This document shows positions 38,487 to 50,845 of a DNA stretch of 64,000 bases, piece by piece. The stretch spans positions 18,702,707 to 18,766,706 of the forward strand of contig JAKJHU010000005.1 in assembly GCA_022316685.1 (NCBI GenBank). Reading direction: 5' to 3'. This stretch comes from Progne subis subis. Taxonomy: Eukaryota > Chordata > Aves > Passeriformes > Hirundinidae. Position 1 is the first letter of the stretch, and every line of letters starts with the position of its first letter. The notes beneath the pieces are model-generated. The model was not told the origin of the DNA. It saw only the letters and a program-made list of their open reading frames with translations, and made no database searches. The position numbers and the translations under genes are program-made.

Positions 38487-40450
38487 CCTAAATTCGGCTG
38501 GAGACTCTTGAACTACCCATGCTATTGCTGGTAAGAAGTCTCATAGGAGTTCTTCTGAAGCTAAAATATCTACTCAGAGAAGTAGCTGGCTACCAAAGGA
38601 GGTAAGATGGTGAGATGTAAGTTGAACAAGCCAGTTCACAAACTGGCTCATACACTCTTACATCTTTGTGTACGCACACACACATGCAAACAAATGCACA
38701 TCTTAGGAACTTTTCTTCCAGGAAGTCCCACAGTGTCCAGCTGTGTTTTGCTGTAAGACACTACTTACTGTACATATGAGCACCACAATCAGACACATAG
38801 TACATATAGAAAAATGATGTCTAATATTGTATGTAAACAGATTCCTCCCAAAGAATGGTACTGGAACCCTTACATAAAAACAGCATGTGACTTAACAGGA
38901 TCCAGCAGTTTCTGAAAGCCCAATTTCATATAAGTAAATGCAATCAAATCTTTTAATGAAAGAAATGTGCTTATGCATGTCATCTTTTCCTTTGGAAATC
39001 ACCAGACCATAAGCCTTCCTTACAGCTCTGATCATGATTTTGCCTCTTGTACTGCAGGGGAAAAAAAGAAAGAAAGGAAATGAAAATAGAGATAATAAGA
39101 AAAATCATCAAGCTTAGGCACTGAAAAATGTCTGTACTGGTCTCCCTGTACATGGATGAGACTTTGACAGTTTAAGATTAACAGTATTTTTCCATGCAAA
39201 GATTTTCCATTTCTCCTCTGTAGTTTTACTCCTTCCTTCCCTCTCCTTCCATCAGAAGGGGACCATTCAACCAGCTAAGGAGATTAGAAATAGGCCTGGT
39301 AAAAAATAGCTCTATGGAGTCCTCTTTTCACTTTCCAGCTTCTCTTCCACAGCACTCCAGACCTGCAAAACACATGATGTTTCTATGGACCAGATGAGAA
39401 AAAAACAGAGAAAGATGGCTTTTGTTATCTTTCTGCAATAGGCACTGCATAAACCAGTTTGGGGCTGAATAGTTTCATGGGTCTTTTTTTCTGCTGCAGT
39501 GTGGAAAAAGCTTTTTCCTTTTCTGTACAGGAATCTGTATTCCTTTTAACCATCTTTTGGATGAATTTCTGCAATTTTAATTCATTTTACAGCAAAATTT
39601 CATAGCAGTTGGGACCGAAAGTGAAGAATTCTTCATTTATTATTGGAAGTTGGCCAGAAGCTGAACTAGATGTACAAAGGGCCAAGAAAAATTTAAAACT
39701 GTTTAAAAATCTCTTGCCAAAGTGATCTGCAGTCAGCCCACCAAGGTTTTTAGAAGTGAACTGTCTCCTTAAGCTTGGCTCCAATTTCTTTCTCTTGTAG
39801 TGAGTGGAAAGTGGATGATGAAAGTAACTTGCAGCATTCAGAAATGAAGTAACAGTGGTCTGGTGATTTAAGTAGCATTATGCTGCTTGCAAAGCCTCCT
39901 ATGTTAGATATTCTGTTTTTCCTAGAATGCCATTTAGTGCCAGCCCGCATGTATTTTGGCCTAGATTGCTGTCTCATAGGTTGTATACATTTAGATATAT
40001 TTGGAAGAACCAGGCTCATGTAATGCTGGAGCCTTCACCTCTGTCATCACTCAAGAGACATTTGAGAAAGCCAAAGCTCACTAATTCTGAGTGCCTGCTT
40101 TCCTTTTTTGTCTCTATACACACAGATATGTACACATCACATGGATATATACACACTGATCAATTTTTTTTTTTTTTTCTTCCTTCTTGCTTTTGCACTG
40201 TATGGAAACAGGAGTGGGGTCTGTACATGGTTATAGTCAGTCTTAGCTAAAAAGGAACAAGCAAGGGTTTTATGCTCGACTTGAGCATGATCCCAACCAA
40301 AATCCCAATGAAAGGAAGTGTTGAGACATTTTAGGGTAGGAAGTTGAATCAAGTAATTTATCATTTCTTTCAGCTAAAACAGTCCTAATCCTTTCTCATG
40401 ATATTTTGTTCAAACATTATAGGTTTGCATCTGTCTTTACAGGACCAATG

Positions 40451-40453
<3 letters not shown>

Positions 40454-40502
<49 letters not shown>
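40454..40502. repeat. (AT)n microsatellite
   Basis: About 24 uninterrupted AT units, 51 bases upstream of the LTR at 40553-40996. Likely polymorphic. Confidence 0.92.
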
Positions 40503-40506
<4 letters not shown>

Positions 40507-40556
40507 CCCTATCTATATTGTCCTGTGAATTGAAGAAAGACAGGCTGTAGATAAAG

Positions 40557-40992
40557 TGATGCCTTAAGTTTTAGCTTTCATGTTTTCTAGGTTCTATACT
40601 GTATTAGTATACAACTCTGAACTTCATATAAAGTCTTAGCAAGTTCTTTTGACAGTGTAGTTAGACAAAACAATCCTTTTCCAGCCCCAAACCAAGGACA
40701 CCATTGCAGCTTCAGGCCCAAAAAGTATAAACAACAACGAATTGAGGAGAGCAAACTGGGAGGATGGGACTTCATAACCAGAAGCTGTAACTGGACAATT
40801 AACCCCAGTATGTAAATGGACCAAAACTTATAAAATTGTGAAAACTCATGATCCGTCATACATCTTGGGTGTAGCCTCGGCTGGGTTCTTGTACTGCCCA
40901 AGGTGTATTCTTTGAAGGCCTTTTTAATAAATACCTACTTTATTCCTTTAACTCTGTCTAGCTTCTGTTCTAGGTAGCCTCTCAAGGCAGCA
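40557..40992 (+). mobile_element. Probable solo ERV LTR, plus orientation
   Basis: The 436-base unit begins TGATGCC and ends GGCAGCA, with AAAG directly on both sides (40553-40556 and 40993-40996) as a possible 4-bp target duplication. It contains a TATAAAA at 40829-40835 and an AATAAA at 40926-40931, about 97 bases apart, followed by a T/C-rich stretch, as in an LTR U3-R-U5 layout. The downstream wording (CTTGTACTGCCCAAGGTG, CTTTATTCCTTTAACTC) resembles avian ERV LTRs as I remember them. No internal retroviral genes are present. The exact 3' edge is uncertain, because an end at CTCTCA is also possible. Confidence 0.65.
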
Positions 40993-41408
40993 AAAGGACT
41001 TTGATTAACAGTGAAGATTTCCCCAAATCAGGAAGATTGGATTCTGTTCATTCACTTGGCACACAGGAGTCAAATGTAAACTCTGTCTGACAGGAATGTA
41101 TTGAAATCAGAGAGGAACTGAGTCTTCAAATTCAGACTTTTGGTTTAGTTTAATTGCTACTTGAATCTCCCTAAAATCCAAAATCAAATATCAGATTAAT
41201 CTGCCAGTCCTGATGCCTCCCACAGAGTTTGACATGGAAATGACTGAAGAGAAAAACTTCAAATTTTACATGCGTTTATTGGCAGTGTACAAAGACTGTA
41301 GTGAATCTCACAGCACTTCATGCGGGCTCAAAATTTCCTGCTAATATTTCACACTGGTGATCACTAGCCTGTAAGACCAACTGAGTAAAAGCCATGAACC
41401 CACAGAGG

Positions 41409-41510
41409 AAACGACAACAAAAAAAAACCACATACACACACACCCACACAAAAAACAAAACAAAACAAAACAAACAAAAAACCACAAAAAAACCCCACCA
41501 ACAATAAAAA
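41409..41510. repeat. A-rich low-complexity block with CA and CAAAA units
   Basis: ACACAC, CAAAA and ACCACAAAA units form about 100 bases nearly lacking G and T. The minus-strand open frames across it (Phe/Val/Cys-rich) are compositional artefacts. Confidence 0.88.
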
Positions 41511-42399
41511 GAACCTTGCAGAAAAAAGCCACATGTGGGGCATCTCTACTGAAACAAGGAACAAGGAAGCAGATACCACCAGCTGTGCTGCACAGACTTC
41601 AATTCTGATAACTTACTGTGATAGATGGATATCTATCTGTACAGCAAAGCATTAGATGAACTTCTCTGTGTTCATAGCTGGATTCCCAGGTTTGCACTAA
41701 CTTTCCTGAATGAGCAACAAGTGTCAGAGCTGAATTGAAATCAGCTCTCGTGCCATAAGTGGGTACTGATGTTAGCTATTGGCTTTGCTCCAGGACTGCT
41801 TGCTGCTGATAGTAACCAAGAAGGGCAGGAGGCAGAAGGATCTTCTTGACACCCATAGCAATTTTAGGGTTGTTTGAGGTTGAAACTCACAAGGTTACTT
41901 GTCTTAAATACCGTAAAGAGCTCAACAGCTAACTTCTCTTTCTGAAACAGTGTACACACCCACTCACTGCTGACTAAAACTGTTTTTCATGACAGTGATA
42001 TTACCCACCGCTGACTTTCCATATTACAAGAGAAGCCAGCTGCTGCAGGTCCGGAGTAAGGAAATGCCACTCTTGGTTTTCTTATTTCTTTGGCAGAGAC
42101 ACAGACAATTTGGTTTTCATTACACACACGGATTTTATTTTTAAGTTGGATCTAGAGGAGGGGGTATTCACCATCTCCATCACTTCAGACAGGCTTTGAT
42201 CTGCAAAATTCTTTAATGCTATCACATGAGAAGTACTTCTGATCACTACACTTTGTTTGGAAATAGAATAAAAGATTGTGATCCAGCAAAGTAGTAAATT
42301 TGGAGGTTGGGAAGACCACTCTTCTCTTCACAAGCAGCTTACATTGTGAGAGCATGCTAGATATAAGATGTTAGAGCATTGCACTGTTTTAATATTTTC

Positions 42400-42640
42400 T
42401 GCAGTCCTGTGGAGCAAGCATTAACAATCCCAGTTTTGAAGTGCAGAAAAATGAAGCAGAAAAAGAAATAGCAGGGAACTCTTGACTTTCTGGGGGTAAG
42501 TGGGAGGAAGGAATTGAAGCAGAAGGTCAGAGCAGACACAGCTGTAGCAATGTAAGATGTGCCATGTTATTTTCTGCTTCCTTTCAAAGAAGGAAAGGGT
42601 GAAACTTGAACCCACCTCACAAGCTGAACACTCTGACTGT
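42400..42640 (-). mobile_element. MIR-like SINE relic, antisense
   Basis: AACAATCCCAGTTTTGAAG with following AATGAAGCAGAAA resembles the antisense MIR core (CCCATTTTACAGATGAGGAAA). AACTTGAACCCACCTC with CACTCTGAC near 42606-42640 resembles the antisense B-box end. About 120 bases between them do not align by eye. Similarity is low and unverified. Confidence 0.38.
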
Positions 42641-45577
42641 TGTCAACCCATCTAATGCTAAGGAAGGGAAAACCCATCTGATTTTGCATTGAACTGGGTG
42701 AGGAACTTCTGTGGTTCTTTCCAGAAGCTCATTCTGGGGAGTTGGATGCCTTCTGCAGTGGTAAAGGAGGCAACTGTAAGAGGTGACCTCTGCTACTGAG
42801 CCAGAACAACTGTGCTTGTTGTGATGGCTCACTGGAGCTCACAACATTGCTCCAGTCCAAAGATATTACTCTGCCACTAACATACCTTTGTTGTGCAGAA
42901 GACTTTCACCACTGCCCCAAATTGGTCAAATCTCATAATGCTGCAGCCTGGCTGAAATATAAGGTGTTCCTGGGTATGCTCTGCAACAGGTTGGTTTGTT
43001 ACAGTCAAAGGCAGAACAGCCAGCTGAGGTCAGAAACCAGTCCCCAGTGAGGTGTACCAAGCTGTCCAAGGGCCAGTGGCAGGTCTTTGGCTCAGATGCT
43101 GAGAAGATGAGACCTGCTGCTTGAGCTTTGCGTCCTGCTTCTCCATGTGGGACCTCAGACTCTTAGGTCTCTCTCTCTTCTCTCCCCAACAGGAAAAATC
43201 AGAACTACATTGTATTAACAGTAGATTTACTGTTATTGTTACTGTCATTGAAGACTGAGGAGGTACCTACTGTTCTGCCTAGACTGTTCACAGGGAGTAA
43301 TTTACTGGTTGGGTACAGTCTGGATTTGCTTTCACAGATTAGCAAGGAAAGAATTTTTTAGAGATTTGATCATTATCCCAAGTGATTTGATAACTCTGTC
43401 AAGATTATTTTGCATTTCAAACTGTGTAGCAGTTGGGCAAATAGTTCTATAAATCTTTATTTACAATCTTGAGAGTCTTTTTTCAAAATGGATGTATGCT
43501 CTCCTGAGGCACCTCCTTGTACGCATATGTCTGGTATAATGACTGCATGTTACAGCAGGTTTTCTGGCTTAATCCAGAGAACAGAAAGAGTATCAAGATG
43601 GATTATGGGACTGTGACTCTGGGGACCTTTTGTCATTTTTTTTTGATCTACCAGGACCTGCCTTAGCTGATCTTTCTCAAACCACTGGGTGAGATTCTCA
43701 AATAAGGATCTAGGTTTTGCCTATTTCTGCTGGAGTGAGTGAGGCACTTGCACTGTTCTGTGGGACTCAGCTTGTGTTCCTCTTGTACAAAACAATGGTT
43801 ATAATAATGCTTTATTTGGCTGACTGTTCTTTTTTAGGTTATGTTAGCCACTCTGTAGACGTAGCAGAGAGACAACAGGAACTTCTTTTTGACCCTGAAG
43901 GAATAGTAACAAATCCAAAATCCGCTGAGATCATTGGAAGTCCTTTCTATCTTGGATCAGGCCCTGTGTGTTTAAGATCAATCCTTTAGTTAGCATTTCC
44001 TATCACTAAATGTGTGAGAGACAAGCCATGAAAGAAGGACCTTAACAGCCAAAAAGAGAAGTATTTTCTTTGATGAACAAATATCACCCAATTACACTTT
44101 GGCAAAATTTCCTGAGTGTTAGTTGTAGTTCTGGGGAAAAGGAGAGTGTCCGAAAGGTCGGCTGTGACAGTGCATGAAAAGAACTGCACTTGCAGTGTTA
44201 TGCAAAGAACTTATTTTCAAGCTAGTGGATAGTTATTAAAATGTTGCTGAATTTACCATGTAAGGCATATTGGATTCCAAGCTGGACTGTCAGTATGATT
44301 TAACAGATTCCATGCTTCAGGTTCCAAATCTGCAATACTTTATTCTCCTGCCCCTGATTAAGGTCTTGGATCCACACAGGTCTCACATTTAATTGCACTG
44401 TTCTTGGTTAAGAACACATCTTCCATCAAGTGCTGGGCAGCCCCTGTTAGCACAATCAGATGTTCTAATGAAAGAAAGGAATTGTAGGTGTTGCCAGCAG
44501 AGCTCACACAGAGAACGCTAAAAAGGCAGGCAAGCAGAGGGCTGGAAAAGTTTCTGTCTCTTGTCTTTAATCACCCCTCCCCTTTCCTGCTGACATTTTC
44601 TGACTCAGTAGAAGCTGCCAAATCACAGATGGTTGTGGGGCCTGTGTGAATCAGAATAAAACAAGGAAGCTAGTATTTGGGAGAGATTGGAACAGTAACA
44701 AATAAGACTGACCTGATTATTCGAGCATGGTTGGACATAATGCTAAACTGCATCTTCTGATATTTGCTGAGTGATTTCTATATCAGTATATACTGCAGGA
44801 TACAGTAAAAAAATGCTGCATCCCTTTTGTGTCTCCTCTGCTGTGAATCTAGTAAGGTTTTTTTGTGCTCTGAACCTCCTGACTTCTGAATTTTGCTGTA
44901 CTGGTTATATCAAACACGGTTAAGAATGGGAAGCAATACCAAATCAGATAATGTTTGCTTCTATAGCCATAGGCATAGATATTTTGATGCCGATAATTTT
45001 AATTGCTAGGCAACCAATATTCTATTTTGATAAAGTTGTGCTATTGCACCCTGGGCCTTGTAGTTTCAGCACTGTAGCAGTGTATGGAAGAAAAAGAATG
45101 ACACATTGTTGACAACAGTTCATTCTTAGATTCACTCTGAGGTCACTTTTGCTACCCTGTCTGATGCCTTCTCAGTGAAGGCCCATGTTGGAGAAAAAGA
45201 ATAGGTTCAATGACTGAAGTGTAAAGAATAGAGGCAGAAGAGAAGAATGCTGAGCTGCAGACAAGAGTCATCAAGCACTGCTTCTGCCCCCCTGACACTC
45301 TGGCATCTGACTAAACTCCTCCAGGACTAGGGCTGCAGCTGCAGTACAAGCCCAGCTGGACCTTGGCAGCAGTCAGCAGCTTCACGTACTTTGTGGGAGA
45401 GAGAGGAAAAGAACAAAGGAAAACAACACAACCAAATAACAACAATAACCCCTAGAAGTAGGAACATGAGTTAATTCATTCTGGAGATAATGTTTCTCTG
45501 ATTCTCAGTCACAGGAGTATGTATCTGTGCACACTGACGGGTTGTCTCTTCCATATGTTTTGTTTGGGGTGCAGTGA

Positions 45578-45690
45578 CATTGTTCCCACTTTGTAGCTGG
45601 AGAGCAGAGGCAGAGAGACTGATGTTTTAACAGCATTGAACTATGTAATTCCAGAGAATTTGTGTGGGATTCTGGTCTCCAAACCAATTT
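45578..45690 (-). mobile_element. MIR-like SINE relic, antisense
   Basis: TTCCCACTTTGTAGCTGG followed by GAGCAGAGGCAGAGAGA follows the antisense MIR core order. GTGGGATTCTGG about 60 bases later resembles the GGGATTCGAACCC end. Heavily decayed. Confidence 0.4.
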
Positions 45691-46716
45691 TCAGCATCTG
45701 CCCAGCTATTGTCTTTCATCCCTCCCTGGCCAAACTGGGATTATATGGTAGAGAAGGAAATTGAACCTACACCTCTCACATCCCCCGTTATAGCTGCATT
45801 CCCACCAAGACTGGGATTTGAGCCCTGCATACTTGTCCTGCTACAACTCTGGACACTGCTTGAAGCTGTAAACACACTCAACTTGCCTTTCTGCATTAAG
45901 GGGAGTCTTTTAATGGGAAAAATAGATTAGCTATGCATATGGTGAAAATATACATTTTTAACCTGTTTTTCTTTCATTTGTGGGGGAAAAAAAACCAAAA
46001 ACAACAAAACAAAGAAACAGGTTAAAAACTTCCTTTCAAGAAGTTTCCTTCATTGTATTCCTGATTAACTTCTTGTCTGCATCATTTTATATGCTTTTAG
46101 TCTTGTTTCTTTTTATCCAAAATTTTTTATTCCCAAACATTTTATATCCCAACCTTTTCAAGCATCCATTAAGGGGAATTTTGCTTTGCCTCTAGCTATG
46201 CTCTGGAATTGTCTCCAATACCATTCTGTTCTCTCAAAATTGGATTAAAAATGTGTTTTGCATAAGAAACTCCCTGAATTATGAAATGACACAGAGTATA
46301 TTTCCTACTGTTCTCCACCACCTTTATGTATTCTGACATAAATCAGCTCTTTTCACTACTGGGCAGAGGAGTTTTTTTGCGGTACCCTATGCCAACACCA
46401 AGTTAATTCCTAACATGGATTATAGATGCCCTGGGGCACATCCACACAACGAAGAGGAATTGGAGCACTCGCTGACCTGAGAGATGGTAACCCACTGAAT
46501 GTCACTTTGCAGTTGTTTTTGAGTCATTCAACACAACTTAGTCATGGAATTAGCACCTGGGTCTCAGTGAGCCCTGCAGGTTCATGTGGTCTCTCTGAAA
46601 TATCAGTTTCAAGAAGCTCCAGACATTCACTTGCAGGCAGTGAAATTACCATGTTTATTTGTTACTTATGTGGTTAGAAAACATGCATGCAAAAGGATAA
46701 ACTTTCCTTGTAGAAC

Positions 46717-46735
46717 TTTTTTTTTTTTTTTTTTT
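46717..46735. repeat. Poly-T run of 19
   Basis: A homopolymer tract in intergenic DNA. Confidence 0.85.
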
Positions 46736-48497
46736 ACATGCCAGTGGGCAGCACATGTTAATGTGAGACCAAACCACAGACTAAATGAAATGTCTCTTTC
46801 TGCAGACAAATTTAACTCGCATTGAAGTCTGTGGGAGATTTTCCAAAGGCTAGTGGAAATACTAGCAGTTCCTTAGGGTCAAACAAAGAGCACAACAATG
46901 TCAGGAAAAGAATAGCTGAAAGCTGCTTTTGAAACATATATGTAAAAGTCCTGTTCGTAAGAAGTTCACTGGCTGGACTTGCACATCTGCTCAGGAGCAG
47001 TCTCCAAACTGTTAGGAAATTAGTATGATACAGTTTCATTAAGGTTGCCAGCTTTCTTGCTTAGCAAAATATGACCTTCCCTCCCTTCAAAGAAGATGAT
47101 AATTAAAGAATGCAAATGCACTACACAGAATCCTATTGCTTAGGCCTTTATCCTGTTTAGTGCTCCTGATCCCTGGATTAATTTGAGAAGTGTTTAAGTG
47201 GATAAATTTGTTTCAGGAAGTGAACTGTTGTCATAGATTACCAGAGCGTATTTTGTATTCTGCCAAGGTAGGGTTCCAAAAAAAATGCCCTGTAAAATAA
47301 GGGAAGATGAAATAAAGTAGGAAGGTAATCATTCACTGGGTAATTGTTTAAAAACATCAAAAATACTAAGAGACATGCATTTTAATGTAAGAAACACAAA
47401 TGTATTTGAGTACTTTTTGGAGGCATCAGGAGAGATTTGGATTGCATGGTGTCAGACACAAACAAACACAGTGATCACAATTTGTGTACGTGGAATTGTT
47501 ATAATCAAAACAAGTGTAATACTGAATCTTCAAATGCTCCAGTGCAATTTATCACACCAAGAGGCATCCTACACCTTGCATTTCATGTGACTGTGCAAAT
47601 ATTAAGAAACTTTGTACTGCAAAGTGAGATAAATCTTCTTTCCTGTGAAGCTCATAGGCTTCCCAAGTTCAAGGTCAGCAATGACTCATTTCTGCATGCC
47701 TAGATCATAGCAGAGGTACTAACTATGGTCTGGTATTGGAAGTATCAGGTCTGACCACCCCCTAACATTGCATGTTTACAGATGTACCCTGGTGACGCTA
47801 TTTACACAGCAGTGGTCATTCTGTCTCTATGGGCCTCAGTTTGGCCTGTGAAACCAGATAGCTTTGTCAGAAATGGAGGACAAGGATGTGACCAACTGAC
47901 CATGACAGTCAAGTAGACCTGATGCTATGTAAAATGTTACATCCCCAAAGTATTGGGCAAGCAGTGATTTGGTAATGTGAATTCAGATTTTGTGTCAGAA
48001 TAACCACTGGACAATCCATGTACAATCCATGTAGCAAGTGTAACTTGCTATCCTTGTGCTTGCTTGGGGTGCTTGAGCAGTACAAAGACATTACAAAAGC
48101 GAAAGACACACAACTTTTAGCAAAATATACATCCTTATAATGCACAGTTTCTCTGGAAATCAGGCTGCAGACATTAGCAACTTTCCAGGACACTGTCAGA
48201 GTCCAAAATCTCAACAGCTAAGAGGCACAGACAAGAGTAAGCCAACCTCACCTTTCTCAAAGGCAAATCTATATTGGGATACAGCCTGACAATAATGTAC
48301 TAATGGGTATTTCCAGGTCCTGGCTTCTGATGTCTGTAACTCACTGAGAGCAGTGTGTTTCCTCTCACCAAAGGATAGCTGTGTCCAGGAGATAAATGAC
48401 TGGTTTATCTCTGGGGTTACCTTATATTTCGGTCTTGATTGCTACCTATTACTCTCACTGAACCTCAGTCTATCTCGTCATGATTCTCTGTCAGTTT

Positions 48498-48518
48498 AAA
48501 AAAAAAAAAAAAAAAAAA
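48498..48518. repeat. Poly-A run of 21
   Basis: It lies just upstream of a 60-codon open frame, so it cannot be a tail of that frame. No retroposed body is evident before it. Confidence 0.85.
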
Positions 48519-49254
48519 GCAAGGAATCACAAGCAAGTTTCTTAAAATTTTCACTTTTTTGAGACAAAAGGAACTTAATATTATTGCTGAAGGCAACCCC
48601 CACATTGATGTGAAAGCTCTCCTGGAACACCAAAGGTGTTCTACATCTCGGCTTTCTACCTTTGAAGAAGTCATCCTCAATGTCAGGCTGTCAGAAAGCA
48701 TCAGTGCTCTGGAGAGACCGAGGGATGCAAAAGCCACTTGAAAAATAGATGCATCAAATTATAATAATTACCATTGTACTTCCCATATTGCAGTATATAA
48801 TTGAAAGATTTTTGTGTTTTTTGATTTTTTTAAAGCATTAATTATGTTGTTATGTCTGATAGGAAACAGGTATAAAACATTCTTTTTTCTGTGTTTTTCA
48901 TTTCTGAAGAGGAAAAATGGCTGAAAACTGAAAATACGTGCTTCTCCTGGTCCAGTTCTCATTAAGTACGCAGTGTTTGGGTTTTATTTCTTCATGTTCT
49001 GAGTATCTGAAGTCTGCTGATTGATTTGAGAAGGCTTTCCTCAAGCTCATATGGACATGAGATCTCTGCCATCAGACTGAATTGCTGGTTAATTGCCATG
49101 TGACCCGCAAGACCTGTGCATCTCTACTAGTCCTTTATGTACCTGTTGCTAGTCTTCCACAGCCACAATGCAAAACACCTCAGACCTTGGAGAAAACAAA
49201 AAATGGAACTCAAGGCCTGCAGCCAGACCTAACATTGGAGGGCTTAGGGAGTTT

Positions 49255-49350
49255 GGGTTGTTCTACCCTCTCTGCCATTCATCTGCTGTGCAACTTTGGA
49301 CAAGTAATTTTGACCTGTCATCTTTCTTTCTTCACTTTAACTTTTATTCT
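49255..49350 (+). mobile_element. MIR SINE core relic, plus orientation
   Basis: TCTGCCATTCATCTGCTGTG, CAACTTTGGACAAGTAATTT and GACCTGTCATCTTTCTTTC line up in order with the MIR core (TCTGCCACTTACTAGCTGTG, ACCTTGGGCAAGTTACTT, ACCTCTCTGTGCCTC). This is the clearest MIR-type match in the window. Confidence 0.6.
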
Positions 49351-50818
49351 CTTTCTCATTTACCATAAGGATCTTATGTACTTGGTATCTCTACACTTTC
49401 CCCATACAAAGAATTCATAAGTTTGCCTCCAGCTAGGATATGAACCTTTTTGTTCCTACGGCCTTAGAGAGTGCTCTCGTGAAGCACACCTACAGGTAAG
49501 TAGTACAACTTCAGTGAAGGGATTAAATATTAACTGCAGCAATTGTGCAGTGCCTGAGTGCAGAAAACAATAGCCATCAGCCTCAAATATTTCTAAGTGA
49601 ATGTGACTCCTAACTAAACCACTGCTGTGTCTCACAGGCTGTTATGCCATGTAAATACTTTTCTCAGAGACAATAAAATATAATTGGAGTCAGCTTGTGG
49701 TTATTGATTAGAACATAATGCATTAGAGAGCACCCTTTTCCATGCACTCTATTTATAGGCCCTGCATCATGGAACAGTCGTTACAGCTTTTCCATCTTCA
49801 TTGCACAATCATGAACAAATCACGAAACACGCGTTCCAGTTAGCCCCCTAATTTGATCCTGTCAAAAGTGATGGGGGTAAAGTCAGCCAGACAATACAAT
49901 ATTAAGCATTTCTGTAAGAATCTAAGCAAGTAGAGTGAAATCCAAGGGAAAAGGGATGTGATTTAGCAGGGGATGTTAGATTTCTTTCTATGGGGTGTGC
50001 TACACGTTGAAGACGTGGTACGTATGTCTACACTGCCAAAAACTTTTACAGGGCAGATGGCACTATGTCAGTATTTTCTCCCTGCAAAAGTGGCTCAGTG
50101 CCCAGCTCTGCAGTTTTTCTTCCACTCCCTCCAGGAATCTGCAGTCCCAAGAGAACCTTTCTTAAAGAGGCTTGCAGTGGAAAGCAGAGCTTGTGCTCTG
50201 CCAGACCCCATTCACTTCAAACTGTAGTCAACTGAATGAGGTGCAAGCTAGCAGGCACGTAAGCAGGAAAGTACCTTTAGGCTAGCTCAGTGCAGCTGCA
50301 CTCACAACTACAGAAAAACTACTGTGCTAGCAAAACACTCTTCCCACCCCTTGCTTTGAGTGCCATGGAGGGTTCAACTTTGAGACTGCTGCCTTCAGAG
50401 CTGTTGCTGCAAGGTGGTAATAGTGCAGGACCACAGGAAGCCTCTGATTTAAAGTCTGCTTTCTGCAGGGGCACAGAAAGTGGCCATCTCAAGAATGAGG
50501 TGTATATAGGCAAAGACCCATGCTGTGACAGCATGATGTATTCCCAGGAAAAATAGCAATTATAGTGTTCTTGAATAAGTCCCTTTGGTCTAAGGTTTGG
50601 AGTAACCTCCTACAGCCCCATGGTGAGGTTGCTGTCACACAAAGCCCTCCTTCCTGATGGGAAGCTGGTAGTTAATAACCAGGGTCCTAAGAGGGCAAAG
50701 CACATAAGCACATGATTAACTGCTTGAAGTTAAATATGTGCCCAACTAGTTCCCTAAACTGGAGCCACAGAATGGAAAAGGTGATAGCAAAGGGAACATT
50801 CAACTGAAAAAGCAGGGG

Positions 50819-50845
50819 AAAAAAAAAAAAAAAAAAAAAAAAAAA
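50819..50845. repeat. Poly-A run of 27
   Basis: A homopolymer tract preceded by GCAGGGG. It could be a retroposon tail, but nothing recognisable lies upstream and no target duplication was seen. Confidence 0.85.

Larger units (their letters stand above)
32936..40556. other. KIAA0408 3' UTR and intergenic DNA
   Basis: The first part must be the KIAA0408 3' UTR, whose end is not determined. The remainder is AT-rich with a poly-T tract, a short duplication at 36.5 kb and an 8-bp stem with a 4-nt loop at 38629-38648. In mammals the next gene in this direction is ECHDC1. I looked for its conserved crotonase-like motifs by eye and saw none. Confidence 0.6.

Noticed and set aside
41341..41579. Minus-strand hydrophobic open frames resembling membrane peptides
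   Set aside because: The Phe/Val/Cys runs are the complement of an A/CA-rich simple repeat.
50750..50845. Processed pseudogene ending in a 27-base poly-A
   Set aside because: No coding remnant is recognisable upstream and no flanking target duplication was found, so it remains a plain homopolymer.
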